The position numbers and the translations under genes are program-made. Under the pieces are notes generated by a model that was given only the letters and a program-made list of their open reading frames with translations, searched no databases and was not told the origin of the DNA. Positions 33,773 through 43,081 of a stretch of DNA of 64,000 nt are shown here, one piece after another (position 1 is the stretch's first letter; each line of letters starts with the position of its first letter). The DNA comes from Limimaricola variabilis (GTDB taxonomy: Bacteria > Pseudomonadota > Alphaproteobacteria > Rhodobacterales > Rhodobacteraceae): NCBI RefSeq assembly GCF_014195545.1, contig NZ_JACIBX010000013.1:1-64000 (forward strand). The letters run 5' to 3'.

Positions 33773-34686
33773 TCGCTTCGTTTCGGCGCTGCTCTCGCGA
33801 TTGTACGGCCCCGGCGGCATCTTGGGCGCCTCGATGGAGCGTATCCGTCTCGCGACGCTCTTTGGTCGGCGCGTTGATTTGCGCGCGGCCCGGCCGCTTC
33901 CGGCATCGAGACCGGCGAGCAGGCGGTCGCAGACGTCGTATTTGAAGATGTTGCGCACCTAGATGGCGGGCCCCTTCCGGCGCGTGCCGCAGCCTGCCGA
34001 GGGCGGCATAGGCAAGACTTCCGATTATTCAGATTGCTTGAACCCTTTTTCCCGCGAGACAGTCTCGGAATTGCAGGCATTTTTCGAGTGAGGCGTCGGG
34101 TGCCGCTAGCCGCACCTCCGCGAGGAGAGGCATGCTCTTCGAAATAGAAGCGGCTCCCTATAAAAGGGGGGGCTTCCATGGATGTTGATGCTCACGGTGT
34201 CAGCAATATCAATATTTTCTCGGCTTAGAAGAAGGCAATGGTTCGGCCGCAAATAAATCAGAGAGGCGGCTGTGGATGCTCAGCCTTCAACACTGTTAGG
34301 ACCTTGCCGGTGTTCAGCTAGGCTAAAGCGCGTCGCCCTAGGGCAAGTCTTTCCAAATGAATTTTCGAATTTGAAACAGTTGCTTCCGGCCGAGCAGGTG
34401 CGGTTCTGCATCGCTTGGCAAAGGCAAATGGTCGACACATAATCGGGCACCACCACGCGAATAGGCCAAATCCAGCAGGTATCGTCGCACTGCCATTTTG
34501 GCCAGCTTCCATCGCGCTTATTCCGGCAGAATGAGCCAGTTCTGGCCCATGGACGTGTACGGGATTGTACCTGGTGTTGAGTGGCTGATCCGATCCTGTT
34601 CTCGTTCAGCGGTGAGAGGAATGATCGAATGATTTTATTGGGCGTTTGACCCCCTCGTTGATCGATTTTCTTGGGAGAGTTCATCA
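33773..34686. other. About 0.9 kb without a convincing gene
   Basis: Composition drops in GC from about 33,960. Open frames on either strand lack ribosome sites. It may be a decayed gene or a long regulatory region, and I see no repeats in it. Confidence 0.4.
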
Positions 34687-34902
34687 ATGTCTTACTGTTT
34701 CGCAAGTATTTCCGTGAGCAAGCAAGAGCGGCTCCTCTTCGAATCCTTGGCTATTCTTCTTGAATGTCATCACGACAATGCGGAAGCACATATGCGCCAT
34801 TGCCGGGAAGCGGCCGGCATCCTCAGGCAACTAAGCGGGCGGATGGAGCGTTCTGTAAGCATGGCCCCCGACTCCGGGGCCGCTTTTCACGACAGTTTGT
34901 GA
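34687..34902 (+). CDS. Small hypothetical protein
   Basis: A 71-residue product with a good ribosome site (GGGAGAG, 7 nt ahead). The middle is helical with Cys/His (ESLAILLECHHDNAEAHMRH). Its base composition is lower in GC than neighbouring operons. No family is recognised; it may be a real small gene or chance. Confidence 0.4.
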   Translation: MSYCFASISVSKQERLLFESLAILLECHHDNAEAHMRHCREAAGILRQLSGRMERSVSMAPDSGAAFHDSL

Positions 34903-35087
34903 TAAGCAGCACCGTACCCCCGGACCGGGCGCGGCGAGGAATCAGCGCTCGATCTCACGGAGGACGCCTCGAAGGAGATGCTCCGCGCATGACGAGGGAG
35001 CATCCACCCGACGTGCCAATCGGCGCGCACCGCTCTGCGGGCCCGCGAGGCGCCCGCAGAGCACACTGACCGAAACGGAGACCGACG

Positions 35088-35438
35088 ATGAAGACCGAAG
35101 TCAGACTGGCGAAGGCGCTTGGACGCGCGTTTCATAGCCTACCGGTGATTGGCTGCTTCGAGAGCGGCGCCAACCAGCAGGCGGACCATGTCACCGTTAC
35201 CGACGAGAGGGGGGGGATCTGGGAGCTCGCGCTGTTCAGCCGTGCCTCGCTGTCGGACCGCCGGGTGCTGCTCCGCGAGCTTGCGGCGGCGGCCGGGGAG
35301 TGCAGCCTCGAGAGCGTCGACCGTCTGGGGTATCGCGAGGTTTCCGCGTTCAAGGTCACGGATTGGGTGGGGCCCGGCTGCTCCGGACAGCCGGCGAAGC
35401 TTCGGCTTCAGGCGACGAAACGGGTTCAGCGAGCCTGA
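35088..35438 (+). CDS. Hypothetical protein
   Basis: A 116-residue product with GGAG 8 nt before the ATG. Its first half includes a possible beta region (ADHVTVTDERGGIWELALFS) and the second is helical (RVLLRELAAAAGECSLESVD). It has no export signal or known domain. It is a single gene between low-GC spacers. Confidence 0.5.
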   Translation: MKTEVRLAKALGRAFHSLPVIGCFESGANQQADHVTVTDERGGIWELALFSRASLSDRRVLLRELAAAAGECSLESVDRLGYREVSAFKVTDWVGPGCSGQPAKLRLQATKRVQRA

Positions 35439-35647
35439 ATCGAAACCGAGCTGCAGATAGGGCCGAGGGTCCCGCCGCCGGAATTCGGCGCCGCAGTCGT
35501 GGGCGGGCGGGGCGGATCCTCACCGCGGCGCGGGGCCATCCCCGGCATGGTTGCAAAAGATTTTTCGCAAGGAGGCGTTTCGGTTAGGCTTCCCTCACCA
35601 GAAGACCGGCGCCGAGACCGGTCCTGGCATCCTAGGGAGGACGACAC

Positions 35648-36889
35648 ATGACACGACTGGGACTTCTTGCGTTGGCGACTGCACTGCCGTCGATGGCGCT
35701 GGCCGAAAGCCATATGGCCGAGGGCGAAACGCCGCTGAGCTATGGCGAGCGGCCCTTCTTCCTGATCGACGCGATGGAGGATGGAGAGCTCAAGGAGACG
35801 CTGATGGCCTGCCAGGGTCAGACGCCCGAGCGCACTGCCTTTTCCATCGCGCACCGCGGGGCGCCGCTGATGATCCCGGAGCATACGAAGCAGTCCTATG
35901 TCGCCGGCGCGCGGCAGGGTGCAGGCATCGTCGAATGCGACGTGACCTTCACTGCCGATCACGAGCTGGTCTGCCGCCACGCGCAGAACGATCTGGCGAC
36001 CACGACGGACATTCTCGTCACCGATCTCGCCGAGAAATGCACCACTGCCTTCACCCCGGCGGGAGAGGGGACCGATGCGAGCGCCGAGTGCCGGACCTCG
36101 GATCTGACGCTGGCCGAATTCCGCGAGCTCAGCCCGAAGATGGACGCCTCGAACGCGGCGGCCACCACGCCCGAGGAGTTCCAGGGTGGCACCGCGCCGT
36201 GGCGGACCGATCTCTACGTGGCGGGCACCGAGCTGATGACCCATGCCGAGTCGATCGCGCTGATCGACAGCCTCGGCGCGGATTTCACGCCCGAACTGAA
36301 GGCACCGTCGGTGGAGATGCCGCATGAGGGTTTCAGCCAAGAGGACTATGCCCAGAAGCTCATCGACGAGTACAAGGATGCGGGCATCGATCCGAGCCGC
36401 GTCTGGGCGCAGAGCTTCAACCTCGACGACATCAAGTACTGGATCGAGAACGAGCCCGAGTTCGGCGCGCAGGCGGTCTATCTCGACGACCGCTACGAGG
36501 CCGAGGATGATGACGAGGGGCTGATCGACGCCAACGACCCATCGACCTTCAAGCCGACCATGCAGGAGCTGGCCGAGATGGGGGTGAACTACATCGCGCC
36601 GCCGATGTGGATGCTGGTCACCACCAACGAGGCGGGCGAGATCGTGCCCTCGGCCTATGCCGAGGAGGCCAAGGCCGCCGGGCTCGAGATCATCACCTGG
36701 ACGCTGGAGCGCTCCGGCCCGCTGGCATCCGGCGGCGGCTGGTACTTCCAGTCGGTCGAGCAGGCCATCGACGATGACGGCGACACCTATGCCATGCTCG
36801 ACGCGCTGGCGCAGGATGTGGGGATCAAGGGCATCTTCTCGGACTGGCCCGCCACGGTGACCTACTACGCCAACTGCATGGGTCTCTGA
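35648..36889 (+). CDS. Periplasmic glycerophosphodiester phosphodiesterase
   Basis: A 413-residue product with a signal peptide ending SMALAES. GDPD fold signatures: FSIAHRGAP (catalytic His-Arg), [20 protein letters not shown] (metal-binding Glu/Asp and second His), FTPELKAP (Glu/Lys). It hydrolyses glycerophosphodiesters to glycerol 3-phosphate and an alcohol. About 200 acidic residues more than small cytoplasmic enzymes, as in periplasmic GlpQ-like forms. It converges on the phn-type operon across a terminator and may supply phosphate esters during phosphorus scavenging. Confidence 0.9.
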   Translation: MTRLGLLALATALPSMALAESHMAEGETPLSYGERPFFLIDAMEDGELKETLMACQGQTPERTAFSIAHRGAPLMIPEHTKQSYVAGARQGAGIVECDVTFTADHELVCRHAQNDLATTTDILVTDLAEKCTTAFTPAGEGTDASAECRTSDLTLAEFRELSPKMDASNAAATTPEEFQGGTAPWRTDLYVAGTELMTHAESIALIDSLGADFTPELKAPSVEMPHEGFSQEDYAQKLIDEYKDAGIDPSRVWAQSFNLDDIKYWIENEPEFGAQAVYLDDRYEAEDDDEGLIDANDPSTFKPTMQELAEMGVNYIAPPMWMLVTTNEAGEIVPSAYAEEAKAAGLEIITWTLERSGPLASGGGWYFQSVEQAIDDDGDTYAMLDALAQDVGIKGIFSDWPATVTYYANCMGL

Positions 36890-36908
36890 GGAGGCACAGA
36901 GCAGGGCA

Positions 36909-36926
36909 GGGGGCCGCACGGCCCCC
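36909..36926. terminator. Bidirectional stem-loop between convergent operons
   Basis: The stem GGGGGCC/GGCCCCC has a GCAC loop and lies between the phosphodiesterase (+) and the HAD gene (-). It has no T-tract on either side. Confidence 0.55.
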
Positions 36927-36931
36927 CGCCA

Positions 36932-37843
36932 TCAGATATGCGGGATCACGAAGTCGGGGATGATGCCTGCCCGGTCGATCGCCGCCACGATGTCCTCTCC
37001 CGCCAGCGGGCCGTGATCGGTGACCAGCGCCGAGGCGAAGCCCATGGCGCGGGCGCCGAGAATGTCGGTATGCAGCGTATCGCCCACCATCAGCACCCGC
37101 GACGGGTCGGGCACGGGATCGAGCCGTGACAGGGCCAGATCGAAGATCGCGCGGAACGGCTTGCCGCAGAACTCGGGCGCGCAGAGATCGGCATCGGCCA
37201 GCGCATGGGCGAAATGGCCCGGCTCGAGCGTCAGCCCGCCCTCGCGCGGGGCGACGAGGTCGGGATTGCCGACCAGCACCGGGCGGGGCCGGGCGCGCAG
37301 GCTCGCGGCGAGCAGGCGCTGCCGCTTCACGGTCCAGCCGTCCGAGCCGACCAGCAGGAAGCCCTCGGCCGCGTCATAGGCCGCTGCGTCGTCGAGCAGC
37401 AGATGCGCATCGATCTTCTCGAATTCGCGCAGCCCGTGGCCCAGCCCCAGCATCACGCCCCATCGGCGCGGCTTTTCGCGTGTGAGCCGGGCAAGCATCG
37501 CCTCGCGAGAGGTCACAACCTCCTCGGGGGCGAAGTCGAAGCCGAGCCGCTCGTAGCGCGCCATCATCGCGCGCTTGGGATAGCCGGCGGAGTTCGATAC
37601 CACCATCACCCGCTTGCCCTTCTTGCGCAGTTCGGCGATCCGCGCGGCGGCGCCGAGGATCGGCGTCTCACCGACATTGATCACGCCATAAGCGTCGAAC
37701 AGGATCACCTCGAAGGGATCCGCGATGGCGCCCAGATGCGGCGCCCGGCCATAGGCACTGCCTTCGGGCGCATCCGGCAGGCGATGGCGGATCGCCAGAT
37801 AGGCGTCGAAGGCGGTGCGCCCGGCAGGGGGCGGAGTGGTCAC
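36932..37843 (-). CDS. HAD-superfamily class IIA hydrolase
   Basis: A 303-residue product started at GTG 37843, which overlaps the upstream permease stop (GTGA). Motif I is VILFDAYGVINVG with the nucleophile Asp, motif II VMVVSNSAG, and the late motif VLMVGDTLHTDILGA. It is a phosphatase of the NagD-like class IIA. As last gene of the phnDCEE-like operon it may dephosphorylate the imported compound. The specific substrate is unknown. Confidence 0.87.
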   Translation of the reverse strand: MTTPPPAGRTAFDAYLAIRHRLPDAPEGSAYGRAPHLGAIADPFEVILFDAYGVINVGETPILGAAARIAELRKKGKRVMVVSNSAGYPKRAMMARYERLGFDFAPEEVVTSREAMLARLTREKPRRWGVMLGLGHGLREFEKIDAHLLLDDAAAYDAAEGFLLVGSDGWTVKRQRLLAASLRARPRPVLVGNPDLVAPREGGLTLEPGHFAHALADADLCAPEFCGKPFRAIFDLALSRLDPVPDPSRVLMVGDTLHTDILGARAMGFASALVTDHGPLAGEDIVAAIDRAGIIPDFVIPHI

Positions 37844-38643
37844 AGGATCCGGCGGCGTAGCCAAGCCGAGACGATCTCGCCCAGGATCACCAGGCCCAGG
37901 ATCGCCAGCAGAACCGTCGCTGCCTCGCGCCAATTGAAAGTGTCGATCGCGCCTTGCAGGATGATACCGATGCCGCCCGCCCCGACGAGGCCGAGCACGG
38001 TGGACTCGCGCAGGTTGATGTCCCAGCGCAGGATCGACACGGCCCAGAAGGTCGGCATGACCTGCGGCACGATCGCATAGGCGATCACCTTAAGCCGCGA
38101 CGCACCCGTCGCCTCCAGCGCCTCGACGGGCCGCTTGTCGATTTCCTCGATCGCCTCGCCAAGGAGCTTTCCGACAAAGCCGATGGAGCGGAACATGATC
38201 GCCACGATGCCCGCGACGATGCCGGGGCCGAAGATGGCGACGAACAGGAGCGCCCAGATGATCGTGTTGATCGAGCGCGACGAGACGAGGATGAAGCGTC
38301 CGATCCAGAGCGTGGCGCGGTTCGGCGTGGTGTTCTGCGCCGCGAGCCAGGCGACGGGCAGCGACAGGATCACCGCGAAGGCGGTGGCGATGGTGGCGAT
38401 GTTCACCGTCTCCCACAGCACCCGCAGGATCGCGCCGAGGTTCGACGGGTCGGGCGGGATCATCCGGCCGAACAGATCGCCCATCTGCGACGGCGCATCC
38501 CAGACCCAGGCCCAGATCACCTCGATCGACGAGATGGCCCAGCCGATGGCCAGCGCGCAGGCGACAAAGACGGCGTAGCGTTGCAGCCGCTGTTTCAGGG
38601 TGAAGCGGGTCCAGTCGTCGTGACCGAGATCGGAGAGGGTCAT
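37840..38643 (-). CDS. phnE: Phosphonate-type ABC permease 2 (PhnE family)
   Basis: A 267-residue product with about six helices. The family-typical C-terminal part contains PVEALEATGASRLKVIAYAI (ATPase-docking EAA-like loop) and LRESTVLGLVGAGGIG. Its start overlaps permease 1 by 4 bp. A paired PhnE arrangement is common in alphaproteobacteria. The true ligand could be a phosphonate, phosphite or a phosphate ester. Confidence 0.9.
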   Translation of the reverse strand: MTLSDLGHDDWTRFTLKQRLQRYAVFVACALAIGWAISSIEVIWAWVWDAPSQMGDLFGRMIPPDPSNLGAILRVLWETVNIATIATAFAVILSLPVAWLAAQNTTPNRATLWIGRFILVSSRSINTIIWALLFVAIFGPGIVAGIVAIMFRSIGFVGKLLGEAIEEIDKRPVEALEATGASRLKVIAYAIVPQVMPTFWAVSILRWDINLRESTVLGLVGAGGIGIILQGAIDTFNWREAATVLLAILGLVILGEIVSAWLRRRIL

Positions 38644-39443
38644 AGGCGTTTCCTGATCTGGCCCGACACGGCCTCCGACAGGAGGATCGCGGCGACGATG
38701 ACCATGGTGATGGCGAGCGCGAAGTCGTAGTCGTAGCGCCCGAAGGCATTGGCCAGCGTCGAGCCGATGCCGCCGGCGCCGACGATGCCGACCACGGCCG
38801 AGGCGCGCAGGTTGCTGTCGAGCTGGTAGATGGTGAGACCGACCTGTCGCGGCATGATCTGCGGCACCACCGCGTAGATCAGCGTCGAGAGATAGGGGGC
38901 GCCGGCGGCGCGCATCGCCTCGACCTGCCCGAAATCGATCTCCTCGATCCGCTCGGCCAGCATCTTGGCGACGAAGCCGATGGAATAGACGATCAGCGTT
39001 AGCACCCCGGCCAGAGGGCCGAAGCCCACCGCCTTGACGAAGATGATCGCAACGATGACCGGGTGGAAGCTGCGCGCGACGATGATGATGGCCCGGCCAA
39101 GGTAGAACACCGGCAGGGGGACGATGTTGCGCGCTGCCATGAAGGCGATCGGGATCGACAGGATCACGCCCCCGAAGGTGGCAAGGATGGCGATCTTCAG
39201 GCTTTCGAGGAAACCGTCGATCAACAGGCCAGACCGCTCGAAGCTCGGCGGGAAGGCACCGCCGAAGATGCGGCCCGCGCGCTCGACGCCCTCGGCCACC
39301 CGCACCCAGTCGATCGGCAGCCAGGCGAGGGTCCACACGACGTAGAAGATCGCGCCGCCATAGACGACCCAGCGCAACAGAGGGTTGGCGATGAAGCTGG
39401 GCTTGCGCCAGTGATCGCGCGGCATGGCGGGCTGCGTGCTCAT
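38640..39443 (-). CDS. phnE: Phosphonate-type ABC permease 1 (PhnE family)
   Basis: A 267-residue product, a homologue of the next gene with the same motifs (QVEAMRAAGAPYLSTLIYAV; LRASAVVGIVGAGGIG). The start overlaps the ATPase gene stop by 4 bp (ATGA). The two permeases probably form a heterodimer. Confidence 0.9.
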   Translation of the reverse strand: MSTQPAMPRDHWRKPSFIANPLLRWVVYGGAIFYVVWTLAWLPIDWVRVAEGVERAGRIFGGAFPPSFERSGLLIDGFLESLKIAILATFGGVILSIPIAFMAARNIVPLPVFYLGRAIIIVARSFHPVIVAIIFVKAVGFGPLAGVLTLIVYSIGFVAKMLAERIEEIDFGQVEAMRAAGAPYLSTLIYAVVPQIMPRQVGLTIYQLDSNLRASAVVGIVGAGGIGSTLANAFGRYDYDFALAITMVIVAAILLSEAVSGQIRKRL

Positions 39444-40216
39444 GACGCCGCCCGCATGTCGCCGGCGCGGTCGGCGGCGGGGCTGCCGGAATAGATCCGG
39501 TCCATCGCTTCCTGGTCGAGCGCCTGCGGCAGATCGTCGAAGATGATCCGGCCATAGCGCATGCCGACGATCCGGTCGGTGAATTCCTTGGCCTCGTGCA
39601 CGTTGTGGATGTTGATCAGCACCGGCAGTTTCAGCTCGCCCGAGAGATCGCGCAAAAGCCCCATGATCTGCTCCGAGGTCTTGGGGTCGAGCGAGGCGGT
39701 CGGCTCGTCGGCGAGCAGGATCTCGGGCTTTTGCATCAGCGCGCGGACCACGCCGACCCGTTGGCGTTCGCCGCCCGACAGCTCGTCGGCGCGCTTGTCG
39801 GCGTAATGCGCGATGCCCACCCGCTCCATCAGCTCATAGGCGCGGCGGATGTCCTCCTTGGGGTAGCGCCGCATCAGCGCGGCCCAAGTCGAGATGTAGC
39901 CCAAGCGGCCGGACTGGACGTTCTCCATCACGGTGAGACGGTCGACGAGGTTGAAGCCCTGGAACACCATGCCGATCTTGCGCCGCGCGCGGCGCAGCTC
40001 ACCGCCGCGCAGGCGGGTCAGCTCCGTGCCGTTGAGGGTGATCGAGCCCGATGTCGGCTCCACCAGCCGGTTGATGCAGCGCAGGAGCGTTGACTTGCCC
40101 GCCCCCGAGGAGCCGATGATCGACACCACGCTTTCGCCCTCGATGGTCAGGTCGAGGTTCTTCAAGACCGGCTCGCCGCCACCATAGCGCTTCACCAGAT
40201 CGCTGATCTTCAGCAT
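39440..40216 (-). CDS. phnC: Phosphonate-type ABC transporter ATPase
   Basis: A 258-residue product. The start ATG 40216 has GGAGA 5 nt ahead. Walker A IGSSGAGKST, Q-loop VFQGFNLVDR, signature LSGGERQRVG, Walker B ILLADEP, and a His in NIHNVHEAKEF for the H-loop. It matches PhnC in length and motifs. Confidence 0.93.
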   Translation of the reverse strand: MLKISDLVKRYGGGEPVLKNLDLTIEGESVVSIIGSSGAGKSTLLRCINRLVEPTSGSITLNGTELTRLRGGELRRARRKIGMVFQGFNLVDRLTVMENVQSGRLGYISTWAALMRRYPKEDIRRAYELMERVGIAHYADKRADELSGGERQRVGVVRALMQKPEILLADEPTASLDPKTSEQIMGLLRDLSGELKLPVLINIHNVHEAKEFTDRIVGMRYGRIIFDDLPQALDQEAMDRIYSGSPAADRAGDMRAAS

Positions 40217-40231
40217 TGCATTCTCCTTGAG

Positions 40232-40261
40232 GATCCCGGCCCCGCGGACGGGGCCGGGATC
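40232..40261 (-). terminator. Perfect stem-loop between binding-protein and ATPase genes
   Basis: A 13-bp perfect stem (GATCCCGGCCCCG and its inverse) with a 4-nt loop. It sits after the binding-protein stop and 16 bp before the ATPase start. There is no T-tract, which is consistent with partial attenuation or 3' protection. Confidence 0.6.
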
Positions 40262-40268
40262 ATGCGCG

Positions 40269-41255
40269 TCACTCCGCCGCGAGGCCCTCGGGCGTGTACT
40301 CGACGCCATTGGCCTTCTGGATCTGCCGGATCACCGCCCACTGGTCCTCATAGGTGATGGGGATGAACTTGCTGACGCCGGTGAACTCCTCGCCCAGGGC
40401 CGTGCCCTCGAAGTCGAAGCTGAAGAAGGCCTCCTCGATCTTCTCCTTCAGATCGGGCGCGAGGTCGTGGGCATAGGTATAGGAGGTGGTCGGGAAGGGG
40501 TCGCTCTCCCAGACGATGCGCACCTCTTCGGGATCGTAGAGGCCGCGCTCGGCCATCCGGTCGACCACCTCGGAAGCGACGGGGGCCGCGTCGTAATCGC
40601 CCGCGACGACGCCGAGCATCGATTGGTCGTGGCTGCCCGAATAGGTGACCTCGTAATCCTCGTCCGGCACCACGCCGAGATCCGGGAACAGCGCGCGCGG
40701 CGCGAGGTTGCCGGAGTTCGAGGTCGGCGAGGTATGGGCCACGCGCTTGCCCGCGAGATCGGCGGGTTCCTGAATGTCGCTGTCGGCTTGGGTGTAGAGC
40801 TGCAGCTTGTAGCCGAACTGCCCGTCATCCGAACCCATGATCGCGAAGGGCACCGCGCCCGCGAGGTTCACCGCGTAGGGCGTCGGCCCGGTTGAGAAGC
40901 CCGCGATGTGCAGGCGGCCCGAGCGCATCGCCTCGACCTCGGCCGAGTTCGACTGCACTGCAAAGAACTGCACGTCCTTGCCCGTCACCTCTTCGAGATG
41001 GGCGATGAAAGGCTCCCAGATGTCCTCGTAGATCGCCGGGTCCTCGACCGGCGTGTAGGCGAAGACGAGCGTGTCGGGGTCCTTGAGCAGGCTTTCGTCG
41101 GTCGGCGCGTCGGCCACGAGATCGCCGTCGGCGTCGCAATACATCGCGTCGAGCGCGCCGCGCTCGGGGCAGTCGTCCTGCGCCGAGGCCGCGTGGGCCG
41201 ACAGCGCCAGCGCGGCGAGCGCCGTCGCGCCCAGGAACGTGGGTTTCTTCAGCAT
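40269..41255 (-). CDS. phnD: Phosphonate-type periplasmic binding protein
   Basis: A 328-residue product with signal peptide ending SAHAASAQD. The PhnD-type ligand region includes GKRVAHTSPTSNSGNLAP, with the Ser/Thr-rich turn that binds the phosphonate or phosphate oxygens, and TPVEDPAIYEDIWEPF near the start. It is first gene of the operon phnD-phnC-phnE-phnE-HAD. No C-P lyase genes lie in the window, so transport of phosphite or organophosphate is also possible. Confidence 0.9.
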   Translation of the reverse strand: MLKKPTFLGATALAALALSAHAASAQDDCPERGALDAMYCDADGDLVADAPTDESLLKDPDTLVFAYTPVEDPAIYEDIWEPFIAHLEEVTGKDVQFFAVQSNSAEVEAMRSGRLHIAGFSTGPTPYAVNLAGAVPFAIMGSDDGQFGYKLQLYTQADSDIQEPADLAGKRVAHTSPTSNSGNLAPRALFPDLGVVPDEDYEVTYSGSHDQSMLGVVAGDYDAAPVASEVVDRMAERGLYDPEEVRIVWESDPFPTTSYTYAHDLAPDLKEKIEEAFFSFDFEGTALGEEFTGVSKFIPITYEDQWAVIRQIQKANGVEYTPEGLAAE

Positions 41256-41556
41256 GTCGAGTGGTCCTCCTCCCAGAGATGCCCGGGCGGCCGCTCCTCA
41301 ACGACGCCCGGATCGCAAGGATCACAGCACTTCAGCTTTGACAGCGCAATGTTTTCTCGCCCGGGAGGGGAGCGGCGCGCCCCCGACAGGGCCGGCCGCA
41401 GGAGGCGTTCCGCCCTTGGGATGATGGGCGTTCGCGGCCCGACTGGCCTCGTTTCCACGGCTGTAGTGCGCCCAGAGAAGCTCAAAGGCCAAGGACGGGA
41501 TGTTGTAGATGACGCATCGCCGGAATAGCGTCTGACCAAACGTAAGGGAGAGGGAC
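41256..41556. other. Divergent regulatory region between phnD-like and metY
   Basis: About 300 bp without a gene. I looked for a Pho box towards phnD and for a SAM-II-type riboswitch towards metY and saw neither clearly. A TTGACA occurs near 41338 on the plus strand without a good -10. Confidence 0.4.
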
Positions 41557-42849
41557 ATGACCGACAAACGCGCGCTTGGCTTCGACACGATGCAGGTCCA
41601 TGCGGGGGCGGCGCCCGATCCCGCCACCGGCGCAAGACAGGTGCCGATCTACCAAACCACCTCCTACGTCTTCAAGGACGCCGACCATGCGGCGCGCCTC
41701 TTCGGGTTGCAGGAGGTCGGCTACATCTACTCGCGGCTGACCAACCCGACCGTTTCCGCCTTGGCCGACCGCGTGGCCGCGCTCGAAGGCGGCGCGGGAG
41801 CGGTCTGCTGCTCCTCGGGTCATGCGGCGCAGATCATGGCGCTGTTCCCGCTGATGGGACCGGGCTGCAACATCGTGGTTTCGACCCGGCTCTATGGTGG
41901 GTCGGTCACCCAGTTCAGCCAGACCATCAAGCGCTTCGGCTGGTCGGCGCGCTTCGTCGATTTCGACGATCTCGACGCCATTGCGGCGGCGGTGGACGAC
42001 GACACCCGTGCGATCTTCTGCGAGTCGATCTCGAACCCCGGCGGCTATATCACCGACCTGCCAGAGGTTGCCGCGCTGGCCGACCGGGTCGGCCTGCCGC
42101 TGATCGTCGACAACACGCTGGCCACCCCCTTCCTGTGCAATCCGATTGCGCAGGGCGCCACCCTCGTGGTGCATTCGGCGACGAAGTATCTGACCGGCAA
42201 CGGCACGATCACCGGCGGTGTCGTCGTCGACAGCGGCAAGTTCGACTGGTCGGCCTCGGGCAAGTTCCCCTCGCTGGCAGCGCCGGAGCCCGCCTATCAC
42301 GGGCTGAACTTCCACGAGGCGCTGGGCCCGATGGCCTTCACCTTTCATTCGATCGCGGTCGGGCTGCGCGATCTGGGCATGACGCTGAACCCGCAGGCGG
42401 CGCATTACGCGCTGATGGGCATAGAAACGCTGAGCCTGCGCATGGCGCGGCACGTGTCGAACACCGAGCGCGTGGCGAAATGGCTGGAAGCCGACCCGCG
42501 CATCGACCGCGTGACCTGGGCCGGTCTGCCGTCCTCCCCGTGGCACCACCGCGTGGCCAAGGTGACGCCGAAGGGGGCGGGCGCGCTGTTCACCGTGGGC
42601 GTGAAAGGCGGCTTCGAGGCCTGCGTGAAGCTCGTCGACAATCTGGAGCTGTTCAGCCACGTCGCCAATCTGGGCGATACCCGCTCCCTGATCATTCACC
42701 CGGCCTCGACCACGCATCGCCAGCTCACGGCGGAGCAGCAGATGGCAGCGGGGGCCGAGCCCGACCTCGTGCGGCTGTCGATCGGGATCGAGGATCCCGA
42801 AGACCTGATCGCCGATCTCGACCGGGCGCTGGGGATCGCCTGCGCCTGA
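41557..42849 (+). CDS. metY: O-acetylhomoserine sulfhydrylase
   Basis: A 430-residue product of the Cys/Met-metabolism PLP family, which makes homocysteine from O-acetylhomoserine and sulfide. The PLP-binding Lys is in VVHSATKYLTGNG (K210). The start FDTMQVHAGAAPDPATGARQ and the length, about 40 longer than MetB/MetC, favour MetY. The ribosome site is GGGAGAGGG. It is a single-gene unit. Confidence 0.92.
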   Translation: MTDKRALGFDTMQVHAGAAPDPATGARQVPIYQTTSYVFKDADHAARLFGLQEVGYIYSRLTNPTVSALADRVAALEGGAGAVCCSSGHAAQIMALFPLMGPGCNIVVSTRLYGGSVTQFSQTIKRFGWSARFVDFDDLDAIAAAVDDDTRAIFCESISNPGGYITDLPEVAALADRVGLPLIVDNTLATPFLCNPIAQGATLVVHSATKYLTGNGTITGGVVVDSGKFDWSASGKFPSLAAPEPAYHGLNFHEALGPMAFTFHSIAVGLRDLGMTLNPQAAHYALMGIETLSLRMARHVSNTERVAKWLEADPRIDRVTWAGLPSSPWHHRVAKVTPKGAGALFTVGVKGGFEACVKLVDNLELFSHVANLGDTRSLIIHPASTTHRQLTAEQQMAAGAEPDLVRLSIGIEDPEDLIADLDRALGIACA

Positions 42850-43081
42850 CCGGCGGCACGGCGACAGTAATGGAAGCGACCTTCTTTAACTGATCGCCGC
42901 CCGGCTCCGGCCGAATGCGGCCAAGGTAGGGATGGCGGCGCGGGAAATGCTCCTGCGCCGCGCGAGCACAACCCATGCGAGAGGCCTCTGCTTCGGCGGA
43001 ATTCTTCTCGCGTGTCGGCTTCAAGCAGGGCAGGGCCGCGAACGGCGGAACCAAAGCCTGCCGCCGGGCGCTGGGGCAGCG

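Noticed and set aside
34280-34705. Minus-strand frame of 141 residues
   Set aside because: No ribosome site, irregular composition and no recognisable fold; probably chance in low-GC spacer.
41256-41345. Pho box before the phnD-like gene
   Set aside because: A CTGTCAA occurs, but the partner half-site at 11-nt periodicity does not match the consensus.
41256-41556. SAM-II-type riboswitch before metY
   Set aside because: I looked for the conserved pseudoknot segments of the alphaproteobacterial element and did not find them in order.
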